From the NCBI RefSeq assembly GCF_024519435.1, contig NZ_JALJRZ010000001.1:930001-994000 (forward strand): DNA of 64,000 bases, read 5' to 3'. This DNA is from Terrabacter sp. Ter38 (GTDB lineage: Bacteria > Actinomycetota > Actinomycetes > Actinomycetales > Dermatophilaceae). The position numbers and the translations under genes are program-made. A model generated the notes under the pieces. That model had not been told where the DNA came from and did no database searches. It was given only the letters and a program-made list of their open reading frames with translations. This document shows positions 34,702 to 43,361 of the stretch, in pieces (the first letter of the stretch is position 1; the number at the start of each line of letters is the position of its first letter).

Positions 34702-35640
34702 TCAGTGGGCGCTGGCGGCGACGCGGTCGAGGCGTGCCGCGGCGGCCCGGAACTCGCGCTCGAGGTCGTCGACGACGTCGGCGACCGGGTTCACCGACCG
34801 GATGCTCTGGAGCCCCTGCCCGGCCGACCACAGCTGCGACCACTTCTTCGCCGGTGACTCGGCCGCGTCGTAGCTGCGAACCCCGTCGTGCACGAGGTGG
34901 TCGGGGTCGAGCCCGTGAGCCTGAAGGCTCGGCCGGAGCCAGGACGCGTCGGCTCCCGTGATGCCGTCGCTGACGACGAGGTCGTCGGGGCCGTGCGCGA
35001 CGACCATCAGCTTGTAGTCGTCGGCGGCTCGGCTCTCCGTCGTCGCGAGGAAGCGGGTGCCCATGTAGACGAGGTCGGCGCCGCCGGCCACGGCGCCCGC
35101 GACGCCGGCGCCGTCCGCGATGCCCCCGCCCACGGTGACGAGACCGTCGAAGAGGTCACGCACTGCGGACACGAAGGCGAAGGGCGACAGGTGCCCGGTG
35201 TGTCCCCCGGCCCCCGCGCTGATGCAGGCGAGGCCGTCGACGCCCGCCGCGATCGCCTTGCGGGCGAGGACGAGGTCGATGACGTCGGCCACGACGAGCC
35301 CGCCGTAGGCCTTGACCGTGTCGATGACGGGACGCGGCGAGCCGAGGGCGGTGATGACGACGGGCGGCCGGTGCTCCGCGACGAGGGCGAGGTCGTCGGC
35401 CAGACGCGTGTTGCTCCGGTGCGTGACGAGGTTGACCGCCCACGGAGCGTCGCCCGCGCCCGACGCGATGGCCGCGAGCCACTCGTCGAGCTGTTCGGGC
35501 GTGCGGCAGTTCTGCGTCGGGAACGCACCGAGGATCCCCGCGCGGGCCGCGGCGACGACGAGCTCGGGCCCCGAGACGAGGAACATCGGCGCCGCCACCA
35601 CGGGTAGCCGCAGCGCCGCGAGCAGCTCCTGCGGCGTCAC
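34702..35640 (-). CDS. Nitronate monooxygenase-family flavoprotein
   Basis: The 312-aa TIM-barrel protein begins LLAALRLPVVAAPMFLVSGPELVVAA and has SAGAGGHTGHLSPFAFV (FMN phosphate and catalytic region) and YMGTRFLATTESRA, the NMO/2-nitropropane dioxygenase signatures. Relatives include 2-enoyl reductase-like proteins, so nitronate may not be the true substrate. GTG 35640 overlaps the acyl-CoA synthetase stop (GTGA), making it the last gene of the five-gene cluster. Confidence 0.85.
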   Translation of the reverse strand: MTPQELLAALRLPVVAAPMFLVSGPELVVAAARAGILGAFPTQNCRTPEQLDEWLAAIASGAGDAPWAVNLVTHRSNTRLADDLALVAEHRPPVVITALGSPRPVIDTVKAYGGLVVADVIDLVLARKAIAAGVDGLACISAGAGGHTGHLSPFAFVSAVRDLFDGLVTVGGGIADGAGVAGAVAGGADLVYMGTRFLATTESRAADDYKLMVVAHGPDDLVVSDGITGADASWLRPSLQAHGLDPDHLVHDGVRSYDAAESPAKKWSQLWSAGQGLQSIRSVNPVADVVDDLEREFRAAAARLDRVAASAH

Positions 35641-37412
35641 CCGGTCGCCCCCGGAATCCCTGCTGCGCCACCGCCGGGGAGCTCGCGGACCGCGGGCGCA
35701 TCCGGTTGCCGCAGCAGCCGCTTGAGCACCTTGCCGACGGGGTTGCGGGGCAGCTCCTCGCGCACCTCGAGCCGCTCGGGCAGCTTGAACGAGGCGATGC
35801 TCCGCTCGCGCAGCCAGGCCACGAGCGACTCGAGTGTCAGCGACTCCCCGGGTCGCAGCACGACGACGGCCGCGACGCGCTCGCCCAGCCGCTCGTCCGG
35901 GTCGCCGATGACGGCGACGTCGGCGACGGCCGGGTGGTCGGCGATGAGGCCCTCGAGCTCGGCCGGGGCGATGTTCATGCCGCCACGGATCACCTGGTCG
36001 CGGGCCCGGTCGAGGTAGCGGAGGAACTGCCCGCGTTCCCCGGCGATCTCGAAGAGGTCCCCGGTGCGCAGGTAGCCCCTGTCGTCGAAGGGGCTCGGCA
36101 GGTCCTCGCCGTGGAGGTAGCCGGCAAAGACGCTCGGACCGCTGATGTGCAGCTCCCCGGGGTGGCCGGGCTCGGTGACGTCCTCGCCCGTCACGATGTC
36201 GACGAGCCTGGTGTCGGTCCACTCGCCGGCCCGGGTCGACCACGTGACTCCCGGCGCTCCGAACCGCGGGAAGAACTGCGCGCGATCGTCGGGGTCGGGG
36301 AAGTCGACGGGGCTCGAGAGCAGGCCGATCCCCTCGTTGGACCCGAAGAAGTTGATGACACTGATGCCGTGCCGTTCCTGCCAGCCGCGCACCATCGCCG
36401 GCTGCAGCGGCGCCGAGCCGGAGCCGATGCGGGTCAGGCTGCTGATGTCGACCGTCGCCATGAGCGCCTCGTTGCCGAGCAGCATCCACAGCAGCGCGGG
36501 AGGGGCGCACGTGTAGGTGGCGCGCTCGACGGCGACCTGACCGAGGAACGTCGGCAGGTCGAAGGGGTGGTGCTGCACGAGGACGCAACCGGTGAGCAGC
36601 CACGGCAGGAACATCCCGCTGATGCCGGCCATGTTGATCATGGGGAAGGGGTTGAGCAGCACGTCGTCGACCGTCACCTGCGGCGCCTCGGTGGTCGCGA
36701 CGCCGACGGCGAGCCAGTCCATGTGGCAGCGCGGCACGCCCTTGGGCGCGCTCTCGGTGCCCGACGTCCAGCAGATCGTCACAGCGTCGTTGGCCTCGTT
36801 GGGGTCGGCGGCGGCGCGTGCCTCGACGGCCTCGCGGTCCTCGTCCGTCGCGGGACCGGGGTGCCACACGCGGACGCCGATGGGCACGTCGGCCGTCTCC
36901 TCCTGGGGGCCGTACGCGATGACGGCCCGCACCGACTCCACCAGCCCGAGCGCCGTGGCCGCGTCCACGGCGAGGGCCCGGTCGCCGAACCGGGCGCTGC
37001 CGATGTAGGCCGTCACGCCGGCCCTCGCGCACATGGCGGCCACCTCGCGCTCGCGCAGCTGCACGGGCATCGGCGACACCACGACGCCGAGGCGCCAGGC
37101 CGCGAGGTAGACCTCGACGAGCTCGACGGAATTGGCGAGCTGGACCCCGACCACGTCACCTCGGACGAGCCCGAGCGACAGCAGCCGCGCCGCGAGGGCC
37201 GTGACCTCGTCGTCGAGCTCGCGCCACGTCAGCCGTCGCGGCGTCGAGCCCAGCAGCGACTCGCGGTTGGCGGGGTCGACGACGGCGAGGGCGTCACCGC
37301 GGGCGCGCACCCGGTCGGCGAAGAGCCCGTCAAGGGTGTCCTCGCCCCACCAGCCCCTGGCCCGGTAGTCAGCGACCTTCTCCGGCGCGTGCAGTCCCCG
37401 TGCGTTCGCCAT
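35637..37412 (-). CDS. Acyl-CoA synthetase (AMP-forming)
   Basis: The 591-aa ANL-family enzyme has TICWTSGTESAPKGVP (P-loop), YLRTGD, DQVIRGGMNIAPAELE and the catalytic lysine in PRNPVGKVLKRLL. It activates a carboxylic acid to its CoA thioester. The N-terminal WWGEDTLDGLF and PFPMINMAG resemble synthetases for cyclohexane, cinnamate or related acids, but specificity cannot be read. ATG 37412 has AAGGAGTG 7 nt upstream. It lies between the double-HxlR gene and the NMO gene. Confidence 0.88.
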   Translation of the reverse strand: MANARGLHAPEKVADYRARGWWGEDTLDGLFADRVRARGDALAVVDPANRESLLGSTPRRLTWRELDDEVTALAARLLSLGLVRGDVVGVQLANSVELVEVYLAAWRLGVVVSPMPVQLREREVAAMCARAGVTAYIGSARFGDRALAVDAATALGLVESVRAVIAYGPQEETADVPIGVRVWHPGPATDEDREAVEARAAADPNEANDAVTICWTSGTESAPKGVPRCHMDWLAVGVATTEAPQVTVDDVLLNPFPMINMAGISGMFLPWLLTGCVLVQHHPFDLPTFLGQVAVERATYTCAPPALLWMLLGNEALMATVDISSLTRIGSGSAPLQPAMVRGWQERHGISVINFFGSNEGIGLLSSPVDFPDPDDRAQFFPRFGAPGVTWSTRAGEWTDTRLVDIVTGEDVTEPGHPGELHISGPSVFAGYLHGEDLPSPFDDRGYLRTGDLFEIAGERGQFLRYLDRARDQVIRGGMNIAPAELEGLIADHPAVADVAVIGDPDERLGERVAAVVVLRPGESLTLESLVAWLRERSIASFKLPERLEVREELPRNPVGKVLKRLLRQPDAPAVRELPGGGAAGIPGATG

Positions 37413-37520
37413 GGCTCGGCACTCCTTCGTGGGTCGGCGTGTGGTGGTCACTGCGGGATGTCCGTGTGCGTGAGCTGCCTTGCAGCGGAAGGTCTTTCGT
37501 CTCGGAGCGGTTGCGCGCAC

Positions 37521-38525
37521 CTACCGGTCGGACCGGCGGCGCGCGCGTGGCACGACCTCGATGTCGCTGCCATGGAGGTCGGCCGAGCACTGGTCACAGG
37601 CCAGTGCGACGGCGAGCGGGGCCCCGCACGGCACGTGCTGCTGGACGAGCGCGGGACCCTCCTCGGCGGCATACCAGTGGTGCGCCCAGTCGATGGCCAC
37701 GGCGACCACCGGGTAGAAGGCGTGGCCCTTGTCGGTGAGGTGGTACTCGGCGCGGCCGTCGGCACCGCCCGTCCGACGACCCCTGGGCTCGAGCACGCCG
37801 ATGTCGCAGAAGGCGCGCAGCCGCTCGGCGACGAGGCTCGGCGGCGCGCCGAGGGCCTCCTCGAAGTCACCGAAGCGCGTCAGGCCCCGTAAGGAGGCAC
37901 CGATGAGGGCGGAGGACCACCGGTTGCCGAAGATCGCCATCGTCTCGGGGAAGAGTCCTGCGGAGCTCCGGTCCACGCGGGGGTCGGAGCGCCTTCGCGT
38001 CGTCGACTCCGGGACGGACCGCTCCCACGAGCCGCTCTGTCCCCACTCGGCGTGGACGTCGGCGGAGCGCACGACCTCGCGGCAGCCCGTGCACGTCAGG
38101 ACCGGTGCGAAGTTCTGGCCGCAGAGCGCGTGGCGCATCGCCGGCAGGGTCGCGGCATGCCGCGGCACCCAGCGTCGCTCCCAGTCCCAGATCGCGATGG
38201 TGACCGGCCACAGCCCTCGGCCCCGCTGCGTGAGGACGTACTCGGCCCGCACCGGCCGGTCCTGGTAGACGACGCGGCGCAGCAGTCCCTCGCGCTCCAT
38301 CGTCGCGAGTCGGGAGGTGAGGACGGCGTTCGAGATGGCGACCTCGTCGAGGAACTGGCCGTAGCGGGTCGTGCCGCGCAGCGCCCGCTGGAGGATGAGG
38401 AGGGTCCACTCGTCGCCGAGCAGCCCGAGCATGCGGCCGATGGCGTTGGTCGACCCGGGATCGAGCCGGGTGGGCACGGTGCCGGGGTCGACGTCGTCGA
38501 CCACCGGCTCAGAGACCGATCGCAT
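37521..38525 (-). CDS. Tandem double HxlR-family transcriptional regulator
   Basis: The 334-aa protein contains two complete HxlR winged-helix domains: the first around NAIGRMLGLLGDEWTLLILQ ... PVTIAIWDWERRW, the second around ETMAIFGNRWSSALIGASLR ... PVVAVAIDWAHHWY. Each is followed by a cysteine pair (CTGC; CDQC). HxlR regulators are normally ~110-aa homodimers, so this is an internal duplication that could act as a pseudo-dimer. It overlaps the oxygenase gene by 17 nt and is likely the regulator of this catabolic cluster. GTG 38504 is an alternative start. Confidence 0.85.
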   Translation of the reverse strand: MRSVSEPVVDDVDPGTVPTRLDPGSTNAIGRMLGLLGDEWTLLILQRALRGTTRYGQFLDEVAISNAVLTSRLATMEREGLLRRVVYQDRPVRAEYVLTQRGRGLWPVTIAIWDWERRWVPRHAATLPAMRHALCGQNFAPVLTCTGCREVVRSADVHAEWGQSGSWERSVPESTTRRRSDPRVDRSSAGLFPETMAIFGNRWSSALIGASLRGLTRFGDFEEALGAPPSLVAERLRAFCDIGVLEPRGRRTGGADGRAEYHLTDKGHAFYPVVAVAIDWAHHWYAAEEGPALVQQHVPCGAPLAVALACDQCSADLHGSDIEVVPRARRRSDR

Positions 38526-40026
38526 CCGCTGCCGTGTCCGCCGTGCTCCACCGTCGCAGCTCCGCACCGGGGGCCCACGTCGAGTGGGTGCCGCTCGAGA
38601 TCCGCTCGGGCAGCCGGAGCTTGCAGACCGGCCCGTCGGAGACCCGAGCCGCGTCGAACACGACGCAGTAGGAGGCGTCGTCGTTCATGTCGGTCGTCAG
38701 GGTGACGAGGTAGCCGTCGTCCTCGGCGGCGCTCCCGACGCGCGGCGCCATCGCGGTCTCGCTGCCGAAGACGTTGTCTCCGAAGGAGAATCGCTCCTCC
38801 GTACCTGAGTGGAGGTCGTGCTTGACGAGACCGTCGAAGAGGAACCACGCGGGCTTGCCGGTCGCGGCGTAGGCATACCGGTACTTCCCGCCGGCGTAGG
38901 CGCCGTTCATCATGCCGAACTCGGTGATGCTGTCGGAGAGCGGCGACTCGGTCACGAGGCCGGTGCGGAGGTTGAGCCGCCAGCGGTGCAGGCGTGCTTG
39001 CATGCGGTCGAGGGCGAGGAAGCGGAAGGCCCGCTCCCACCGGTTGCCCATGCCGTTGTCCTGCGGCTCGGGGTCGCCCTGGAAGAAGCCGTCGAGGACG
39101 ATCTCGTCGCCGTCCTCGTAGGCGTTGACGAAGTGCAGGACGTACGTCGGGTCGGCCTCGAACCACCGGATGTCGCTCGTCTGCCCGCGCCGCGGGATGA
39201 CGGCGAAGCGGCTCGGCATGTCGCGGTGGAAGCGCGCGACGTGTGCGCCCTTGGCGAGGGCTTCCGGCTCCCAGAAGAGCGGGAAGTCACCCAGGACCAC
39301 GTAGTTCTCGGTGAAGGCCATGTCGTGCGGCAGTCTCGGCCCGGGCAGCGGCACGTCGACGTAGTGGACGAGGTCGTCCGCCTCGTCGACGACGCCGTAG
39401 TGCATGTACGGCGCCTCCTTGCTGTAGTTGAAGAAGAGGAGCTCGCCCGTGCGGTCGTCGACCTTCGGGTGCGCCGAGACCCCCCAGTCGAAGGGGAAGC
39501 GGCCGTTCCACGTCGCCTTGCCGAGGGTCTCGGCCGACATCGGGTCGACGCGGTAGAGGTCGCCGCACTGGTAGAAGCTCGTCAGGGCCGTACCGCGGTG
39601 GACGATGACGTCGGTCGAGGACGCGTCCTTCATCTGGCGGCGGGCACCCCAGCCGTCCTCGCGGAGTGAGAGGTAGGGCGGTTCGGCGAGACCGGCCCAC
39701 AGAGACTGTCCTGCCTCCTGCTCGGCGAGAAAGCCGTCGGTGCGCACGAACCGGTTGCGGTAGAAGGCTTTTCCGTCACGGAAGCCGACGACGTGGACCA
39801 TCCCGTCGCCATCGAACGGGTGGTAGTGCTTGAGCGAGGGGTGGACGGGGTTCTCCGTGTTCCGGAGGTAGACGCCATCGAGGTCGGCGGGCACCTCGCC
39901 CTCGACGACGTCGAGGTCGTCCGCCCTCCACTCGGTCGTCTGCGGCTGCCACGGACCGGTGCGGTAGGGATGGTCGTCTTCCGCGGGCAGGGTCGAGAGC
40001 ATCCGACCGACGATGTCGACATCCAT
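38509..40026 (-). CDS. Carotenoid/lignostilbene-cleavage oxygenase (RPE65 family)
   Basis: The 505-aa protein has the seven-bladed propeller non-haem iron signatures. The His ligands lie in VSAHPKVDDRTGELLFF, LPHDMAFTENYVVLGDFPL, LHFVNAYEDGDEIVLDGF and a C-terminal GTHSTWAPGAEL, so all four are present. The family cleaves conjugated double bonds of carotenoids or stilbenes. Neighbouring acyl-CoA ligase and thiolase argue for degradation of an aromatic or isoprenoid compound rather than pigment synthesis. ATG 40026 has AAGGAGAC 4 nt upstream. Confidence 0.9.
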   Translation of the reverse strand: MDVDIVGRMLSTLPAEDDHPYRTGPWQPQTTEWRADDLDVVEGEVPADLDGVYLRNTENPVHPSLKHYHPFDGDGMVHVVGFRDGKAFYRNRFVRTDGFLAEQEAGQSLWAGLAEPPYLSLREDGWGARRQMKDASSTDVIVHRGTALTSFYQCGDLYRVDPMSAETLGKATWNGRFPFDWGVSAHPKVDDRTGELLFFNYSKEAPYMHYGVVDEADDLVHYVDVPLPGPRLPHDMAFTENYVVLGDFPLFWEPEALAKGAHVARFHRDMPSRFAVIPRRGQTSDIRWFEADPTYVLHFVNAYEDGDEIVLDGFFQGDPEPQDNGMGNRWERAFRFLALDRMQARLHRWRLNLRTGLVTESPLSDSITEFGMMNGAYAGGKYRYAYAATGKPAWFLFDGLVKHDLHSGTEERFSFGDNVFGSETAMAPRVGSAAEDDGYLVTLTTDMNDDASYCVVFDAARVSDGPVCKLRLPERISSGTHSTWAPGAELRRWSTADTAADAIGL

Positions 40027-40076
40027 CCGGGTCTCCTTGGCTCGCAGTGGTTTCCGTGGTTCGGGGAGTTTCGCCG

Positions 40077-41327
40077 TCAATGGGCGACGGCGCCGACCAC
40101 GAGGCTGACGGTGGTGGCGGTGCTGCCCCCGAAGTTGAGCGTGCCGAAGGTGCGGGCACCCTCGACCTGGTAGTCGCCGGCCGTGCCGCTCACCTGCTTG
40201 GCCGCGTCGACGAGCATGCGTATGCCGCTGGCTCCCACGGGGTGCCCGCCGCCGATGAGCCCACCGCTCGGGTTGATGGGCAGGCGACCACCCATGGCGA
40301 TCGAGCCGTCCTCGACGGCCTTCCACGACTCCCCCGGGCCGGTGAGCCCGATGTGGTCGATGGCGAGGTACTCGGTCGGGGTGAAGCAGTCGTGGACCTC
40401 GAAGCCGTCGAGATCCTCGAGGGTGACGTGGGCCCGGTCGAACGCGTCGGTGACGGCCCGGCGCACGTGGGGCAGGACGTAGAGCTCGTCGCGGTCGCGG
40501 TCGAGCTTCTGCCGGAGACCGAGGCCGACGGTGCGGTGGCCCCAGCCCTCGATGCGCGCGATGGGTCGGCGTCCCGGGTGGTCACGGAGCCAGGCGTCGG
40601 AGACGAGGACCACCCCGGCGGCCCCGTCGGTGACCTGGCTGCAGTCGTAGCGGCGGATGCGGCCCTCGACGACGGGGTTCCGCGTCTCGTCCGTGGCGTC
40701 GGGACCGGTGAGGTCCGGGACGTCCCATCCGCGCGTCTGGGCGTTGGGGTTGCGCCGGGCGTTCGCGAGGTTGAGCGATGCGATGGCGCGCAGGTGGGCA
40801 TCGTCGAGACCGTGGCGCCGGTCGTACTCGTCGGCGATGGCGCTGAAGACGTGCGGCCACATGAAGCGGGCGCCCTCACCGTCGTGCCCCACCCAGGCGG
40901 CGGCGCCGAGGTGCGTGGCTGCCTCGTCGCCGGGCACGGTCTTCTCGAGCTCGACGCCGAGGACGAGGGCGCAGTCGTAGTGCCCGGCCCGGAGGTCGGC
41001 CATGGCGGCGAGCAGGGCCACCCCGCCCGATGCGCACGCGGCCTCGTGCCGCGCGGCGGGCAGGCCCCAGAGGTCGGGACGGACCGTCGCCGGCATGGCA
41101 CCGAGGTGCCCCTGTCCGGTGAAGAGCTGCCCGAAGGCGTTGCCGACGTGGATGACCTCGACGTCTGCCGCCCCGGTGTGGCTCGCCTCGAGGGTGCGGT
41201 CGACGATCTCGCCGACGAGGTCGGAGACGTCTCGACCCTCGCGGGTCAGGTGGCGCGCGAAGTCCGTCTGCGAGCCACCGAGCACCCAGACCCCCGTCGG
41301 GGAGGTGCTCGTGCTGCCGACCGTCAT
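40077..41327 (-). CDS. Thiolase-family acetyl-CoA acetyltransferase (SCP-x-like)
   Basis: The 416-aa protein has the nucleophile in HEAACASGGVALLAA, HDCFTPTEYLAI, and the catalytic His in NPSGGLIGGGHPVGASG, with a C-terminal FGGSTATTVSLVV in place of the classical CxGxG. This belongs to the SCP-x-type group that acts in beta-oxidation of branched or cyclic side chains. ATG 41327 has GGAGG 6 nt upstream. It is the first gene of the cluster with oxygenase, HxlR and CoA ligase. An Ile codon in SGIRML is ATA inside GGCATAC. Confidence 0.88.
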   Translation of the reverse strand: MTVGSTSTSPTGVWVLGGSQTDFARHLTREGRDVSDLVGEIVDRTLEASHTGAADVEVIHVGNAFGQLFTGQGHLGAMPATVRPDLWGLPAARHEAACASGGVALLAAMADLRAGHYDCALVLGVELEKTVPGDEAATHLGAAAWVGHDGEGARFMWPHVFSAIADEYDRRHGLDDAHLRAIASLNLANARRNPNAQTRGWDVPDLTGPDATDETRNPVVEGRIRRYDCSQVTDGAAGVVLVSDAWLRDHPGRRPIARIEGWGHRTVGLGLRQKLDRDRDELYVLPHVRRAVTDAFDRAHVTLEDLDGFEVHDCFTPTEYLAIDHIGLTGPGESWKAVEDGSIAMGGRLPINPSGGLIGGGHPVGASGIRMLVDAAKQVSGTAGDYQVEGARTFGTLNFGGSTATTVSLVVGAVAH

Positions 41328-41382
41328 GTCCGCCTCCGCTCCCGACGCCGCCGTCGGTGCCCAGCCTTGCCCTTCTCCGGGC

Positions 41383-41406
41383 ACGGTACTACAACTAGCA
41401 GAGTGA
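41383..41406. promoter_or_regulatory. AT-rich candidate operator/promoter between two thiolase genes
   Basis: ACGGTACTACAACTAGCAG is distinctly AT-rich within the 169-nt divergent gap. It contains -10-like TAGTAC and TACCGT on the minus strand. It is the natural binding place for the cluster's HxlR regulator, but no clean inverted repeat is seen. Confidence 0.35.
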
Positions 41407-41496
41407 CTCGCCGGGTGCGATGAGCCGATCCGGCCCCGGGCCGGGCGACCGGGAGCGGGGGTCCCCACGCTCCGGCAGGACCGATCGGGAGGATGC

Positions 41497-42726
41497 ATGG
41501 GCGACGTCGACGACGCATACGTCCTCGACGTCGTACGCACGCCGCGCGGTCGTGCCTCCGCCCGTGGGTCGCTGCACGGCCTCACCGCCATCGACCTCGT
41601 CGTGCACCTCCAACAGGCCCTCGTCGAACGCACCGGGATCGACCCGGAGCGCGTCGACGACGTGACGCTGGGCTGCGCGACCCAGGTCGACGAGCAGGGT
41701 GCGGACCTCGCCCGCACCGCCTCCCTCGTCGCCGGCTGGGGCGCGTCCGTCCCGGGCGTCACCCTCAACCGCTTCTGCGCGTCCGGCATCGACGCCGTCG
41801 GCCAGACCGCCGCCCGGGTGCGCGCAGGCGACCTCGCGCTGGCCGTCGCCGGGGGCGTCGAGAGCGTCTCGCGCGTGCCGATGTTCGCCGACCGCGGCGC
41901 GCTGTATGCCGACCCGGCCCTCGTGCGCCGTCTCGGCTCGGTCCACATGGGCATCGCTGCAGACCTCAACGCGACGCTCGAGGGCTTCACCCGCGAGCAG
42001 CTCGACGCCTATGCCCTCGAGACGCAGTCCAAGGCGACCCGGGCCCGCGCGGAGGGCGCCTTCGCCCGGTCGCTCGTCCCGGTACCGGCCGACGACCGCG
42101 GCCCCGGCCTCGACCACGACGAGCTCGTCCGGCCCGGCACGACCGCCGAGTCGCTGGCGACCCTGGCGCCCGCCTTCGCGCAGCTGGGTGCCGACGGCCA
42201 GGACGCCATCGCGCTCGCGGCTGCGAACGGCATACGCCCCCTCGACCGGATCGCGCACCTTCACACGGTGGGCACGTCCCCGGCCGTCGCAGACGCCGCA
42301 GCGCTCGTGCTCGTCGGCTCGGCGCGCGCCGCCCGGACGACAGGTCTCGTGCCGCGGGCGCGGATCGTCTCGGCCGCCTCGACGGCGGTGGACCCCGTCG
42401 TCATGCTCACCGCCGGGCAGTCGGCCGTGGAGCAGGTGCTCGCCCGGGCCGGTTTGTCTCCCAAGGACATCGACGTCTTCGAGTTCGCCGAAGCCTTCTC
42501 GGCCCTGTGTCTCCGCTTCCGTCGCGACCTCGACGCCGGGCCGGACCGGATGAATCCTGACGGCGGCACCATGGCGATGGGCCACGCCTTCGGCGCCACC
42601 GGAGCGATCCTCGTGGGCCAGTGCGTCGAGGCGCTGGAGCGTCGCGGTGGGCGCTGGGGCGTCGCGGCCGTCAGCGGTGCCGCCGGCCTCGGCACGGCCG
42701 TGCTCGTCGAGCGCGTCGACGGCTGA
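41497..42726 (+). CDS. FadA-like thiolase with altered second-cysteine motif
   Basis: The 409-aa protein has the nucleophilic Cys in NRFCASGIDAVGQTA and the catalytic His in GGTMAMGHAFGATGA. The NEAF motif reads AEAF, and the C-terminal CxGGGxG loop reads SGAAGLG, so the base cysteine is Ser and the Asn is Ala. Either this is a subfamily with adjusted chemistry or activity is reduced. Family placement is acetyl-CoA C-acyltransferase. It is divergent from the SCP-x-like thiolase cluster and probably co-regulated. Confidence 0.82.
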   Translation: MGDVDDAYVLDVVRTPRGRASARGSLHGLTAIDLVVHLQQALVERTGIDPERVDDVTLGCATQVDEQGADLARTASLVAGWGASVPGVTLNRFCASGIDAVGQTAARVRAGDLALAVAGGVESVSRVPMFADRGALYADPALVRRLGSVHMGIAADLNATLEGFTREQLDAYALETQSKATRARAEGAFARSLVPVPADDRGPGLDHDELVRPGTTAESLATLAPAFAQLGADGQDAIALAAANGIRPLDRIAHLHTVGTSPAVADAAALVLVGSARAARTTGLVPRARIVSAASTAVDPVVMLTAGQSAVEQVLARAGLSPKDIDVFEFAEAFSALCLRFRRDLDAGPDRMNPDGGTMAMGHAFGATGAILVGQCVEALERRGGRWGVAAVSGAAGLGTAVLVERVDG

Positions 42727-42746
42727 GCGGCCAGGCGCTTCGGCCG

Positions 42747-43361
42747 TCAGCCCTCGCCGTTGACGAACGCCCGCACCGAGTCGGCGACCATCTGCACGGC
42801 GATCGCCGACAGCAGCAGCCCGGCGATGCGGGTGAGCAGCATCGTGCCGCTCTCACGCAGCAGTCGGCGCACCTGCCCGGCGAAGCGGAGCACGAGGTAG
42901 ACGACGAGCATCGCCCCGACGAGGGCGGAGCCGACGGCGACGTACGCCCCGGTCGTGTCCGAGCCCTGCACCGCGAGCATCGTCGCGACGATGGCGCCCG
43001 GACCCGCGAGGAGCGGCGTCCCGAGCGGCACGAGGGCCACGTTGACGCCTGCGTCGGCGAGCGAGTCGGACTCCTTGCCGGTCAGCAGCTCGAGCGCGAC
43101 GAGGAGCAGGAGCAGGCCGCCGGCCCCTTGGAGCGCGGCGATCGAGATGTGGAGGTAGTCGAGGATGCTCTTGCCGAAGAGCGCGAACATCCCGATGACG
43201 AAGACGGCGACGAGCGAGGCACGACGGGCCGCGACGTGGCGCTGGACCCTGGTCAGCGAACCGGTCAGGGCGAGGAAGATCGGCACTGCGCCGGGCGGGT
43301 CGAGGATGACGACCAGGGTGATGAAGGTGCTGAGGAAGACGGTCGTGTCGAAGACGCTCAC
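42747..43361 (-). CDS. MarC-family integral membrane protein
   Basis: The 204-aa protein has about six transmembrane helices and the family signature LVVILDPPGAVPIFLALTG near residue 17, with VPLGTPLLAGPGAI in the second half; the two halves are inverted repeats. Function is unknown despite the multiple-antibiotic-resistance name. GTG 43361 overlaps the PHP gene stop (GTGA). Confidence 0.9.
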   Translation of the reverse strand: MSVFDTTVFLSTFITLVVILDPPGAVPIFLALTGSLTRVQRHVAARRASLVAVFVIGMFALFGKSILDYLHISIAALQGAGGLLLLLVALELLTGKESDSLADAGVNVALVPLGTPLLAGPGAIVATMLAVQGSDTTGAYVAVGSALVGAMLVVYLVLRFAGQVRRLLRESGTMLLTRIAGLLLSAIAVQMVADSVRAFVNGEG

